Shown: positions 16,994 through 25,463 of the stretch, piece after piece
How the letters are laid out: every line of letters starts with the position of its first letter
How positions within the stretch are numbered: the first letter of the stretch is position 1
DNA from: Cellulomonas sp. NTE-D12
GTDB taxonomy: Bacteria > Actinomycetota > Actinomycetes > Actinomycetales > Cellulomonadaceae
Assembly (NCBI RefSeq): GCF_027923705.1
Contig: NZ_AP026442.1
Span: forward strand, 2,666,001 to 2,730,000
DNA length: 64,000 bases
Reading direction: 5' to 3'
The notes under the pieces: generated by a model
Seen by the model: the letters and a program-made list of their open reading frames with translations, nothing else
Told to the model about the DNA's origin: nothing
Databases searched by the model: none
Position numbers and translations under genes: made by a program

Positions 16994-17740
16994 ATGGAAC
17001 GAGTCCCAGCGGTGCGGGGCACGCGACCGGCGGTGCCTGGCGTCCGGCCGGCGGTACGACGACCGCGGCAGCGCCGGGTCAGGCGGACGGTCGTCGGCGT
17101 GGCAGCCCTGGTGGTGGCGGGCGCTGCCGTGGTCGGCACGCTCGTGCACGACTCCGCCTCCGCGTCGGCCGTACACGAGCCTCCCTCGGCGTCAGCCGTC
17201 CACGACTCTCCCTCCCCGGCAGCCGTCCACGACTCGGCGTCCGCGTCGTCGATCCCCACCGGCGAGGCCGCCGCTCCGCCGGACGTGACGCAGGCCGACG
17301 GCCTGCTGCCGGCCGGCGTCACCCCGTCGGACACCCGCTACCCCGGTGTCGCGAACCTGCGCCCGGACCTGCTCGCCGCCCTGCGTCGCGCGGCCGCGGA
17401 CGCCGCGGCGGCCGGTGTCCGTCTCGACGTCACCAGCGGCTGGCGCTCCGCCGCCTACCAGGGCCGACTGCTGAGCCAGGCGGTCGCCACCTACGGCTCG
17501 TCGGCGGAGGCCGCCCGGTGGGTCGCCGGCCCGACGACCTCGTCGCACGTCTCCGGCAGCGCCGTCGACGTCGGCCCCACCGCCGCGACGTCGTGGCTGG
17601 CCCGGCACGGCGCCGCCTACGGGCTGTGCCAGACCTACCGCAACGAGCCCTGGCACTACGAGCTGCGCCCGGCGGCGGTCCGCACCGGGTGTCCCGCGAT
17701 GTACGCCGACCCGACGCAGGACCCGCGCCTGCAGCCGTGA
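16994..17740 (+). CDS. vanY: D-Ala-D-Ala carboxypeptidase VanY, membrane-anchored
   Basis: 248 residues. An N-terminal membrane anchor (about 32-50, VVGVAALVVAGAAVVGTLV) is followed by a four-fold 9-residue repeat (about 51-86), then a peptidase M15 domain. Zinc site: His and Asp in SSHVSGSAVDVG; catalytic Glu and zinc His in EPWHYEL; Arg in SGWRS. It removes the terminal D-Ala from wall precursors, complementing VanX. It carries its own copy of the van promoter block. A longer shifted frame at 16963 is a shadow. Confidence 0.92.
   Translation: MERVPAVRGTRPAVPGVRPAVRRPRQRRVRRTVVGVAALVVAGAAVVGTLVHDSASASAVHEPPSASAVHDSPSPAAVHDSASASSIPTGEAAAPPDVTQADGLLPAGVTPSDTRYPGVANLRPDLLAALRRAAADAAAAGVRLDVTSGWRSAAYQGRLLSQAVATYGSSAEAARWVAGPTTSSHVSGSAVDVGPTAATSWLARHGAAYGLCQTYRNEPWHYELRPAAVRTGCPAMYADPTQDPRLQP
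17144..17251 (+). repeat. Four tandem 27-base repeats in the vanY linker
   Basis: Units start at 17144, 17171, 17198 and 17225 and encode VHDSASASA, VHEPPSASA, VHDSPSPAA and VHDSASASS. They form a flexible extracellular spacer between the membrane anchor and the peptidase domain. Copy number may vary between strains. Confidence 0.85.
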
Positions 17741-17881
17741 GCAGGCCGGCGCAGCCCCGCCCGTGCCGTCCGGCCCGCGGGGTGCCACGCTGAGGCGGAC
17801 GCCGGCTCGACGCCCCGGCGCCCCTGCGCCTGCCGCTCCCGGCGGCCCGCAGGCCCGTTCGGTCGGACACACGGAGGCCCG

Positions 17882-18751
17882 GTGCGCACCACGACGACCA
17901 CCGACGCCCCCCGGCTGGACCCGCGACGACCCGCCGTCGTGGACCTGCTGCTCGCCTCGCACGCCGGACCGACCGCGGCGGTGTCCGCCCTGGCCGGCGT
18001 GCTGGTGGTCACCGCCGGCGCCGGTGCTCGCAGCGTGCTGATCGTCGCGGCGGTGCTCGCCGGCCAGCTGTCCGTCGGGTGGTCCAACGACTGGCTGGAC
18101 GCGGTGCGCGACGCCGCGGTGGGCCGGACCGACAAGCCCGTCGCCGCCGGGCGGCTGGCGGCCGGCACCGTGCGGGTCGCCGCGCTGAGCGCCGCCGCGG
18201 CCTGCGTCGTGCTCTCGCTGCTGCTCGGCTGGGCGGCCGGCATCGTGCACCTGGCGGCGGTCGCGTCCGCCTGGTCGTACAACCTGCGGCTGAAGCGGAC
18301 CGCGTGGTCGTGGGCGCCGTACGCCCTCTCGTTCGGCCTGCTGCCGCTCGCGCTCGCGCTGGCCCTTCCGGCGCGGCCGACGGCGGCGTGGTGGGCGATC
18401 GGCGCGGGGGCGCTGCTCGGCACCGGGGCCCACGGGCTCAACGTGCTGCCGGACCTGCTCGACGACGCGGCGACGGGGGTGCGCGGCCTGCCGCACCGGC
18501 TCGGAGCCGTCCCCACGGCCGTGGGCTCGGCGGCCGTCCTGCTGGTCGCGACCGTGCTGCTGGTCACCGGGCCGCCCGGCGGGGTGTCCGTCGCGGACTC
18601 GGTGACCCTGGTGCTCGCCGCGGCCGTGGCGGCGGCCGGTGCCACCGTGGCGCTGCGGCACCCGCGCAGCCGCCTGCCCTTCGTCGCCGCCATCGCCGTC
18701 GCCGCGATCGACGTGGTGCTGCTCGCCGGCTCGCCGTGGACGGTGCGCTGA
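17882..18751 (+). CDS. UbiA-family prenyltransferase (membrane)
   Basis: 289 residues, about eight predicted membrane helices. The first polyprenyl-diphosphate motif is NDWLDAVRD (NDxxDxxxD pattern) followed by DKPVAAGRL; a second acidic motif is DLLDDAA. The start at GTG 17882 has ggagg-type ribosome bases 7 upstream. UbiA enzymes transfer prenyl chains to aromatic or sugar acceptors (menaquinone, haem O, decaprenyl-phosphoribose); the acceptor here is not clear. No pathway neighbours; the gene stands alone between vanY and a two-component system. Confidence 0.82.
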   Translation: MRTTTTTDAPRLDPRRPAVVDLLLASHAGPTAAVSALAGVLVVTAGAGARSVLIVAAVLAGQLSVGWSNDWLDAVRDAAVGRTDKPVAAGRLAAGTVRVAALSAAAACVVLSLLLGWAAGIVHLAAVASAWSYNLRLKRTAWSWAPYALSFGLLPLALALALPARPTAAWWAIGAGALLGTGAHGLNVLPDLLDDAATGVRGLPHRLGAVPTAVGSAAVLLVATVLLVTGPPGGVSVADSVTLVLAAAVAAAGATVALRHPRSRLPFVAAIAVAAIDVVLLAGSPWTVR

Positions 18752-18887
18752 CCGGTCGACCGGCCCGCGGCCGCGCGGGCGGGTGTGCACGCGGGTGCAC
18801 GCGAGCGCGCGGGCGGGGGATGTCCCCCGTGCCCGCTCGGCGGCGGGCACCCTGCCCTGCGCCACCCGGGACCGGAACGCTGGGACC

Positions 18888-20261
18888 ATGACGAGCATGA
18901 GCGTGCCGGCGTCCGCCACCCCTGACGCCGTCCGGCCGCGCGAGCAGCGCCCGGGACCGAACTTCCTCACCGCGCCGTTCCACGCCCGGACCTGGCGCGA
19001 GCACGGCTACCTGTGGCTGGCGCTGCTGCTGGCGCCGTTCGCGTTCGCCTACGCGGTGCTGGTGCCGTCGCTGGCGGCCGGGCTGGTGGTGACCGTCGTC
19101 GGGCTGGGACTGGTCGGTGCACTGGTGCTGGCCGCCCGCGGCTGGGGTTCGACCTACCGAGGGCTCGCGCGGACGCTGCTCGACCAGGAGGTCGCCGAAC
19201 CCCACCGGTTCGTCCGGCCGCGCGGCTTCTGGCGCAGCATCTGGGCGATGCTCGGCGACCTCGACGGGTGGCGCGCGCTGCTGTTCATGCTGGTCGCGTT
19301 CCCCGTGGCGATCGCCGGGTGGGTGTCGAGCATCACCGTCCTCGGCTGGGCGGTCGCCGGGCTGACCTACTGGGAGTGGTACCAGTTCCTGCCGGCGCAG
19401 CAGGCGGCCGACGGCACCTGGCACCGCGGCGCCCAGTTCGGCACCGGTTGGTACGCCGACACCCCCGGCCGGTTGGTGCTCGTCGCGGCCGGCGGCCTGC
19501 TGCTGCTCCTGGTGTGGCCGTGGGTGCAGCACCTGTTCGCCCTGCTGTTCCGGCTGCTGACGCAGGCCCTGCTCGGTCCGTCTCGCACCAGCGCGCGGGT
19601 GGCGGAGCTGCGGGCGTCGCGCGCGGCGTCGGTCGAGGACGCGGACGCCCGGCTGCGGCGCATCGAGCGGGACCTGCACGACGGCACGCAGGCCCGGCTG
19701 GTCGCCGTGGCGATGCAGCTCGGCGAGGCGCGCGACCAGCTGAGCTCGGGCGACGCGACGCTGGCCGCCGAGCTGCTCTCGACCGCGCACACCTCCACCA
19801 AGGAGGCGCTGACCGAGCTGCGCGAGATCGCCCGCGGCATCCACCCGCCGGCCCTGGACAGCGGCCTGTCCGTGGCGCTGGAGACGCTCGCCGCACGATC
19901 GGCGATGCCGGTGCAGCTGCGGGTCGACCCGGCGGTGGCCGGTGGTGCACCGCTGACGCCGGCGACGGAGTCGATCGCCTACTACACGGTCGCCGAGCTG
20001 CTGACCAACGCCGCCAAGCACTCCGCGGCCCACGTGGTGCGGGTGGACGTGGACCGGGACGCCGACCGCCTGCGGCTGCGCGTGCACGACGACGGCGACG
20101 GCGGTGCCGTGGTGGTGCCGGCGGACGGCACCGGCCTGCGCACCGGCCTCGCAGGGCTGGTCGAACGGGTGCACGCCGTCGACGGCACGTTCGACCTCTC
20201 CAGCCCGGTGGGCGGCCCTACGGTGGTCACCGTGACCTTGCCGGCCGGCCCCCAGCGGTGA
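18888..20261 (+). CDS. Membrane sensor histidine kinase (HisKA_3, NarL-partner type)
   Basis: 457 residues. Four to five membrane helices in the first 235 residues (a sensor-domain layout common in Streptomyces-type kinases), then a HisKA_3 motif with phospho-His264 in IERDLHDGTQARLVA, an N-box ELLTNAAKHS and a G-box GLAGLVERV. The ATG at 18888 was chosen because MTSMSVPASAT leads directly into the conserved domain; ATG 18897 is an alternative. The stop overlaps the next regulator by GTGA. Signal and targets unknown. Confidence 0.88.
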   Translation: MTSMSVPASATPDAVRPREQRPGPNFLTAPFHARTWREHGYLWLALLLAPFAFAYAVLVPSLAAGLVVTVVGLGLVGALVLAARGWGSTYRGLARTLLDQEVAEPHRFVRPRGFWRSIWAMLGDLDGWRALLFMLVAFPVAIAGWVSSITVLGWAVAGLTYWEWYQFLPAQQAADGTWHRGAQFGTGWYADTPGRLVLVAAGGLLLLLVWPWVQHLFALLFRLLTQALLGPSRTSARVAELRASRAASVEDADARLRRIERDLHDGTQARLVAVAMQLGEARDQLSSGDATLAAELLSTAHTSTKEALTELREIARGIHPPALDSGLSVALETLAARSAMPVQLRVDPAVAGGAPLTPATESIAYYTVAELLTNAAKHSAAHVVRVDVDRDADRLRLRVHDDGDGGAVVVPADGTGLRTGLAGLVERVHAVDGTFDLSSPVGGPTVVTVTLPAGPQR

Positions 20262-20956
20262 CGCCCACCGACGGTGCGGTGGCCACCCGCCCGTTGCGCG
20301 TGGTGCTCGCGGAGGACTCCGTGATCCTGCGCGACGGCCTCGTGGCGCTGCTCGCGCGGCGGGGGCACGAGGTGCTCGCCGCGCTCGGCGACGGCGAGAC
20401 GCTGGTGCGCGAGGTCGACGCGCTGGCGGTCGCCGGGACACCGCCGGACGTCGTCGTCGCCGACATCCGCATGCCCCCGAACCACACCGACGAGGGCCTG
20501 CGCGCGGCTCTGGCGCTGCGCGCCGCCCATCCGGAGCTCGGCGTGCTCCTGTTCTCGCAGTACGTGGAGACGAGGTATGCCTCGCGGCTGCTCGCCGGCG
20601 ACGCCCGCGGAGTCGGCTACCTGCTGAAGGACCGCGTGGCCGACGTCGGCGACTTCGTCGACGCGCTGCGCCGCGTCGCGGACGGTCAGACCGTGCTCGA
20701 CCCCGAGGTGGTCAGCCAGCTGCTCAGCTCCTCGACGGCGCGGGACGACGGCGTCGGACGGCTGACGGCCCGTGAGCGCGAGGTGCTCGAGCTGATGGCG
20801 CAGGGCCGCTCCAACGGCGCGATCGCCGAGCAGCTGTACCTGTCCTACGGCGCCGTGGAGAAGAACGTCGCGGCGATCTTCACCAAGCTGAGCCTCGAGC
20901 CCGATGCGGCCGACCACCGGCGCGTGCTCGCCGTGCTGCGGTACCTCGGCGCCTGA
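20258..20956 (+). CDS. LuxR/NarL-family response regulator
   Basis: 232 residues. A receiver domain (LRVVLAEDSVILRDGLVALL, phospho-Asp in VVVADIRMPPNHTDEG, YLLKDRV) is followed by a LuxR-type helix-turn-helix (LTAREREVLELMAQG ... SYGAVEKNVAAIFTKL). GTG start coupled to the upstream kinase. The PNHTDEG segment after the phospho-site is typical of a large actinobacterial group of such regulators. A GC-rich hairpin follows the stop. Confidence 0.9.
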   Translation: MTPTDGAVATRPLRVVLAEDSVILRDGLVALLARRGHEVLAALGDGETLVREVDALAVAGTPPDVVVADIRMPPNHTDEGLRAALALRAAHPELGVLLFSQYVETRYASRLLAGDARGVGYLLKDRVADVGDFVDALRRVADGQTVLDPEVVSQLLSSSTARDDGVGRLTAREREVLELMAQGRSNGAIAEQLYLSYGAVEKNVAAIFTKLSLEPDAADHRRVLAVLRYLGA

Positions 20957-20967
20957 TCGCGACGGCA

Positions 20968-21006
20968 CGGGGGGACAGCCCCCGCCGGGGCTGAGGCGGC
21001 CCCCCG
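20968..21006 (+). terminator. Compound GC hairpin after the response regulator
   Basis: Inner stem CAGCCCC (20976-20982) with GGGGCTG (20987-20993) around a 4-base loop. Outer stem CGGGGGG (20968-20974) with CCCCCCG (21000-21006), separated by a small internal bulge. It lies 12 bases after the stop codon at 20956, a usual place for an actinobacterial terminator without T-run. Confidence 0.45.
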
Positions 21007-21115
21007 AAGCACGAGGGCGGGAACCGCCCGGACTCTGGGAGGACGGCCACGTTCCGGGCATCGCGCCTGGTCACAAGGCTGGGACGGCATCGTCAGCCGA
21101 TCCTGGGAGCCTGCC

Positions 21116-22402
21116 GTGGCCACCGTCCTCCTCCGTCCCGCACCGAGCCCGCCGGCGTCGCCGGCGCCCGCGACGGCGCCTGCGGGACGCGACACCTTCG
21201 TCGACGCGGTACGGGCCCTCGGCACCGTCGCGGTGGTCACGCTGCACTGGCTGATGGCCGACGCGACCTGGGACGGCACGTCGCTGCACATGGGCAACGC
21301 CCTGGCCCACGGCGCCGCCTGGACGATCACCTGGGTGCTTCAGGTGCTGCCGCTGCTGTTCTTCGCCGCAGGCGCAGCGGCCGGGTACCACGAGCGCCGA
21401 GCAGCCGCCGCGGAGCGAGGCGCAGAGGTGACTCGCGCAGCCACCGTGCCGAGCACCGGCTGGGCGCGCACGCTCGGTCGACGCGTGCGTGGCGTGGGCC
21501 GCCCCGTGGCGGTGCTGGCGGTGGTGTGGGTCGTCGCGGTCGCCGGGCTGCTGGGCGCCGGGGTGCCGGCCGGCGCGGTCCGGCGGATGGCGACCACGGC
21601 GCCGCAGCCGCTGTGGTTCCTGCTCGTCTGGCTCGCCCTCGTCGGCGTCGCACCGCTGCTGCTGCGCACCTGGCGGCGGTGGCGCGGCCGGGCGCTCGCC
21701 GTGGCGGTCGCCCTGCCGCTGGCCGTGGACCTGCTGCGGTTCGGCGCCGGCCTGCACCCGCTCGCCTGGGCGAACGTGCTGCTCGTCTGGGCCGTGCCCT
21801 TCCTGGCCGGACTGGCCTACGCCGACGAGCGTGCCGCAGGCCGCTCCTCCAGCCCCCGACCCGCGCTGCTGTGGGCGGGACTCGGCCTGGCGGTCGGCTC
21901 GATGGCGCTGCTGGTCACGCTGGGTCCGTACCCGCTCAGCATGGTCGGCATGCCCGGCCAGGCGATGTCGAACCTGTGCCCGCCGACGGCTCCCGTCGTG
22001 GCGCAGGCCGTCGCGCAGGTGTGCACGATCCTCCTGGCGCGCACTGCGATCGAACGGTGGGCGCGCGGTGCCGGACGACGGCCTGTCGCCTGGCTGGCCG
22101 GCCGGTCGATGACCGTGTACCTGTGGCACCTGACCGCGATGTTCACGGTGGTCGGTCTGGATCTGCTGGTGCTCCACGAGCGCCTGCCGGAGCCCTGGGG
22201 CGTCGACTGGTGGGCGAGCCGGCCGCTCTGGTTCGGCGCCTTCGCCCTGGTGCTGGCGGTGCTGGTCCGGGTGTTCGGCCGGTTCGAGCGGTCACGGTCC
22301 GCCGTCACCGGCGGTGCGGGTCACCGGCTGCCCGCAGGCGCGGTGCTCAGCGACGACGGCCGCTGTGGTCCGGCAGCCGGCGGCGCTGCCACGCCTCGAT
22401 GA
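21116..22402 (+). CDS. Acyltransferase family 3 membrane protein
   Basis: 428 residues with about ten predicted membrane helices. The N-terminal signature FVDAVRALGTVAVVTLHWLM, with the membrane-proximal His, and VLQVLPLLFFAAGAAAGY match acyltransferase-3 (OafA/YrhL-like) proteins that acetylate extracytoplasmic sugars. MTVYLWHLTAM near the C-terminus is also typical. GTG start at 21116. The last 56 bases overlap the 3' end of the convergent GntR gene, so the final residues may be poorly constrained. Acceptor unknown. Confidence 0.8.
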   Translation: MATVLLRPAPSPPASPAPATAPAGRDTFVDAVRALGTVAVVTLHWLMADATWDGTSLHMGNALAHGAAWTITWVLQVLPLLFFAAGAAAGYHERRAAAAERGAEVTRAATVPSTGWARTLGRRVRGVGRPVAVLAVVWVVAVAGLLGAGVPAGAVRRMATTAPQPLWFLLVWLALVGVAPLLLRTWRRWRGRALAVAVALPLAVDLLRFGAGLHPLAWANVLLVWAVPFLAGLAYADERAAGRSSSPRPALLWAGLGLAVGSMALLVTLGPYPLSMVGMPGQAMSNLCPPTAPVVAQAVAQVCTILLARTAIERWARGAGRRPVAWLAGRSMTVYLWHLTAMFTVVGLDLLVLHERLPEPWGVDWWASRPLWFGAFALVLAVLVRVFGRFERSRSAVTGGAGHRLPAGAVLSDDGRCGPAAGGAATPR

Positions 22403-23114
22403 TGTGGGAGTGCATCGCCTCGGCGGCCGCGTCCCGTGCACCCGCCTCGATGGTGGCGAATACGGCCTCGTGCTCGCGCAGCGTCTGCTCGTGGAACGAG
22501 TGGGGCGTGGTGCCGCGGTACCGCGCGCTCTCCCGGGCCCGCTCGAACAGGACGCGCGCGATGCTCTCGGCCAGGCGGTTGCCGGAGATGGCCATGACGG
22601 TCTCGTGGAACTCCACGTCCGCCGCGCCGAAGACGGAGTAGTCGTCGAGCGACCCGCGCATCGTCTCCACCACCTGGCGCAGCCGCGCCAGGTCCTCCTC
22701 GGTGCGCACCGCCGCGGTCTCCCCCGCCATGACGGCCTCGAGCTGGGCCCGCACCACGCTCAGCTCGTCCAGGACGCCGAGCGACTCGTCGTGCGCGATC
22801 AGGGCGTTCAGCACCATCCGGTCCATCATGTTCCAGCTCCGCGTGGGCTGGACCACGGTGCCGCGGCCCTGACCGACCTTGACCATGCCCTTCTCCTCGA
22901 GGCGCTTCACCGACTCGCGGAGCACCGTCCGGGACACCCCGAACTGCTGGCTGAGCGGCAGCTCCGGTGGCAGCGACTCCCCCGGGGCGACCTCGCCCGA
23001 GACGATGACGTTGACCAGAGCCTCGACGACGGCGACGCCGAGCCGCTGGGCTGGCAGCCTGTCGGGCAGCGAGGAGATGCGTGGGGCCTTGCCGTCGGTG
23101 GCCCGCTCCGTCAT
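22347..23114 (-). CDS. GntR-family (FadR subfamily) transcriptional regulator
   Basis: 255 residues. Winged-helix domain (ESLPPELPLSQQFGVSRTVLRESVKRLEEKG, about 46-77, then VGQGRGTVV), followed by an FCD ligand-binding domain (AADVEFHETVMAISGN with metal-binding Asp/His, REHEAVFATIEAG). FadR-type regulators of this kind respond to sugar acids. Divergent from the dehydratase gene at 23232; a motif in the gap recurs before the transporter operon. It is therefore the likely repressor of the 23232-31798 cluster. Confidence 0.9.
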   Translation of the reverse strand: MTERATDGKAPRISSLPDRLPAQRLGVAVVEALVNVIVSGEVAPGESLPPELPLSQQFGVSRTVLRESVKRLEEKGMVKVGQGRGTVVQPTRSWNMMDRMVLNALIAHDESLGVLDELSVVRAQLEAVMAGETAAVRTEEDLARLRQVVETMRGSLDDYSVFGAADVEFHETVMAISGNRLAESIARVLFERARESARYRGTTPHSFHEQTLREHEAVFATIEAGARDAAAEAMHSHIIEAWQRRRLPDHSGRRR

Positions 23115-23150
23115 GCGGCCACTATAGGGCCCGCCCAGCCGTGAGTTGAG

Positions 23151-23164
23151 ACGTGTGATGTATG
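23151..23164. promoter_or_regulatory. Candidate GntR operator, copy 1
   Basis: ACGTGTGATGTATG in the gap between the gntR gene and the dehydratase gene. It differs in only two positions from the copy at 29924-29937 before the transporter and dehydrogenase genes. It overlaps a TATGCT hexamer that could be a -10 box for the dehydratase gene, which suits repression. Confidence 0.6.
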
Positions 23165-23231
23165 CTCTTTCCGGTGCCGTTCGACGACGTCGCCACCTCG
23201 ACCGGCCACGCGAAGGACTCGTGACACGCCC

Positions 23232-24401
23232 ATGAAGATCACCGGCCTGCGGACACTGACGACGCTGCAGGACTGGGGCCGTCCGGTCGGTGACGTCAAC
23301 GGCTTCATCAGCGGTGGGGTGACCGACGTCCCCCTCGTCGTGCTCGAGACCGACGAGGGACTGGAGGGCATCGGCATCGGCTCGCACGCGGACGTCGCGC
23401 GCGTGTTCCCCGCGATCGAGGGTCAGGACCCCCGTGCGACGTTCGCGCTGTACGACCGCATGCTCGCGTGGGTGTTCAAGAGCGGTCACGGCGGGGCCAC
23501 CTTCGGTGGCATCGGCGCCCTCGACATGGCGCTCTGGGACCTGAAGGCCAAGATCGCCGGCGAGCCCCTGTGGCGCACTCTCGGCGCCCTGGACCGGTTC
23601 GTGCCGGGGTACGCCTCCGCGCTGGAGATCGCGATCCCGGACGACGAGCTCGAGGGGTTGTACGCCGGCTGGATCGACCGGGGCTTCACCAGCGTCAAGG
23701 TCAAGGGCGGCCTCGACCTCAGCAGCGACCTCCGGCGGCTGGCTCGGATCCGGGAGATCTTCCGGGCGAACACCCCGCACCCGGGCGTGATGCTGGATGC
23801 CAACGAGTCGTGGAACCGCAAGCAGGCGATCCGCTACATCAGTGCGCTCGAGGAGCACATCGACCTCGCCTGGGTCGAGGAGCCGCTGCGGCGCTGGGAC
23901 GCCGAGGGCCTCGCGATGATCAGCCGGTCGGTACGGGCCGGTGTAGCGACGGGCGAGAACCTGACCGGGCTCGAGCAGTACAAGCCGCTGCTCGACGCGG
24001 GCGCGGTGGACATCGTCCAGGCCGGCAGCATGTGGGGCATCACGCACTTCCTGCGGGTCGCCACCGTCGCGCACAGCCGCGACCTGCCGGTCAGCCCCGT
24101 CGGGTCGGCCGCCAGCCCCGTGTGGCACGCCGCAGCGGCGGTACCCAACCACCTCGCCCTCGAGCTGCAGGACCTGGGCGCACCGCTGGGAGTGCGGCTG
24201 GACCACGAGTTCGTCGACGGCGGCGTGCTGCTCGGTCTGGAGCCCGGCAACGGCGTGCAGCTCGACGAGGCGTCGATCGCCGACGGGCTGCTGGAGCAGG
24301 GCTGGGCGCAGCCGGCGGGGCCGCACGTCCGGCCGGCGCGTGCGGGGCTCCGGCTGGTGCCGGACGGCCCGCGGCCGAAGGGAGCACCCGGCCAGGGCTG
24401 A
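23232..24401 (+). CDS. Enolase-superfamily sugar acid dehydratase (mandelate racemase-like)
   Basis: 389 residues. Barrel motifs: Lys pair SVKVKGG (Lys156, Lys158), metal ligands Asp189 (MLDANESW), Glu216 (WVEEPL) and Glu242 (ATGEN). The usual acid/base His after the third ligand (PHxxxS-type) appears replaced: the segment reads LPVSPVGSAAS. With the mutarotase, dehydrogenase and lactonase genes alongside, the likely substrate is L-fuconate or a similar 6-deoxy sugar acid. Specificity not proven. Probably the first gene controlled by the GntR operator. Confidence 0.8.
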   Translation: MKITGLRTLTTLQDWGRPVGDVNGFISGGVTDVPLVVLETDEGLEGIGIGSHADVARVFPAIEGQDPRATFALYDRMLAWVFKSGHGGATFGGIGALDMALWDLKAKIAGEPLWRTLGALDRFVPGYASALEIAIPDDELEGLYAGWIDRGFTSVKVKGGLDLSSDLRRLARIREIFRANTPHPGVMLDANESWNRKQAIRYISALEEHIDLAWVEEPLRRWDAEGLAMISRSVRAGVATGENLTGLEQYKPLLDAGAVDIVQAGSMWGITHFLRVATVAHSRDLPVSPVGSAASPVWHAAAAVPNHLALELQDLGAPLGVRLDHEFVDGGVLLGLEPGNGVQLDEASIADGLLEQGWAQPAGPHVRPARAGLRLVPDGPRPKGAPGQG

Positions 24402-24405
24402 GCCC

Positions 24406-24428
24406 CGGCCGCCCGCGTGTGGCGGCCG
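24406..24428. terminator. Hairpin between convergent dehydratase and aldo/keto reductase genes
   Basis: CGGCCGCC (24406-24413) pairs perfectly with GGCGGCCG (24421-24428) around a 7-base loop, starting 5 bases after the dehydratase stop. It could stop transcription from both sides. No T-run. Confidence 0.4.
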
Positions 24429-24464
24429 ACCACGGGTGGACCCCCGTGCGGGGACACCCCCGGG

Positions 24465-25463
24465 TCAGCGACCCGCTGCGACCGCCGCGGGGTCCACGAG
24501 CCCCTGGTCGCACAGGTCGTCCCAGAGCTCGTCGGGAACGCCGGTGCGGTAGCGGTCCAGGTTGGCGTCGACCTGGTCGACGGTGCGCATCCCCAGCACG
24601 ACCCCGGCCACCGCCGGGTGGAGCAGGGGGAACGCGATCGCCGCGGCGGGCAACGTGGTGCCGTGCCGACGGCACGCGTCGGCCAGCAACCGGGCGCGGC
24701 GGATGGTGGCGGGCGGGGCCGCCGCGTACTCGTAGCGAGCGTCGTCACCGGGCCACGGGCTGCTCAGCAGCCCGGAGTTGAACACCCCGGCCACCACCAC
24801 GGCGACACCGTTGGCCCGTGCGGGCTCCAGCGCCGTGGCCAGCGCCGCGTGCTCGAGCAGGGTGTACCGACCGGCCACCATGGCGACGTCGGCGAGGCCG
24901 CTGGTGAACAGGCCCGGCACCCGGTCCGGCGCGTTGGTCCCCACCCCGATCGCCCGCACCACGCCCTGCTCGCGCAGGTCGGCGAGGGCCTCCAGCGCCT
25001 CGAGGCCGGCCCGGTCGCTCAGCTGGTCCGGGTCGTGGGCGTACGCGATGTCGACGTGGTCCAGCCCGAGCCGGGTCAGCGACTCGTCCAGGGATCGGCG
25101 CACGCCGTCGGCCGAGAAATCCCACACCCGGTGCAGGTCGCCCGGGACGACGAACCCGTCGTCGTCCAGCTCGGTCGGGGTCGGGTTGCGCTCGAGGAGG
25201 CGACCGACCTTGGTGGACAGCACGTACTGCTCGCGCGGGTGGGCCGCCAGCGCCCGGCCCAGGCGGCGCTCCGACAGCCCGAGACCGTAGTGCGGGGCGG
25301 TGTCGAAGTACCGCACGCCCCGGCACCAGGCCTGCTCCACGGCCGCGGTCGCGTCCTCGTCGGACATGGCGCGGTGCAGGTTGCCGAGCGTGGACGCGCC
25401 GAAGCCGACCTCGGTCAGCCGCAGCCCGCTGCCGCCGAGCGCGCGGCTGGGCAGCGGGGTCAT
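24465..25463 (-). CDS. Aldo/keto reductase, L-fucose/D-threo-aldose dehydrogenase type
   Basis: 332 residues. Catalytic tetrad visible: Asp and Tyr in YFDTAPHYGLGLSERRLG, Lys in VLSTKVGRLL and His in IAYAHDPDQL. The overall pattern (LPSRALGGSGLRLTEVGFG start, AGVFNSGLL) fits NAD(P)-linked L-fucose or D-threo-aldose 1-dehydrogenases, which oxidise the free sugar to its lactone. The ATG overlaps the stop of the lactonase gene by four bases, so it is the last gene of the leftward operon. The upstream in-frame extension to 25949 is a shadow. Confidence 0.85.
   Translation of the reverse strand: MTPLPSRALGGSGLRLTEVGFGASTLGNLHRAMSDEDATAAVEQAWCRGVRYFDTAPHYGLGLSERRLGRALAAHPREQYVLSTKVGRLLERNPTPTELDDDGFVVPGDLHRVWDFSADGVRRSLDESLTRLGLDHVDIAYAHDPDQLSDRAGLEALEALADLREQGVVRAIGVGTNAPDRVPGLFTSGLADVAMVAGRYTLLEHAALATALEPARANGVAVVVAGVFNSGLLSSPWPGDDARYEYAAAPPATIRRARLLADACRRHGTTLPAAAIAFPLLHPAVAGVVLGMRTVDQVDANLDRYRTGVPDELWDDLCDQGLVDPAAVAAGR

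Noticed and set aside
17882..18751. UbiA-type prenyltransferase as part of the van cluster
   Set aside because: Its own ribosome site, a 141-base gap after vanY and no known role in glycopeptide resistance; adjacency alone is weak.
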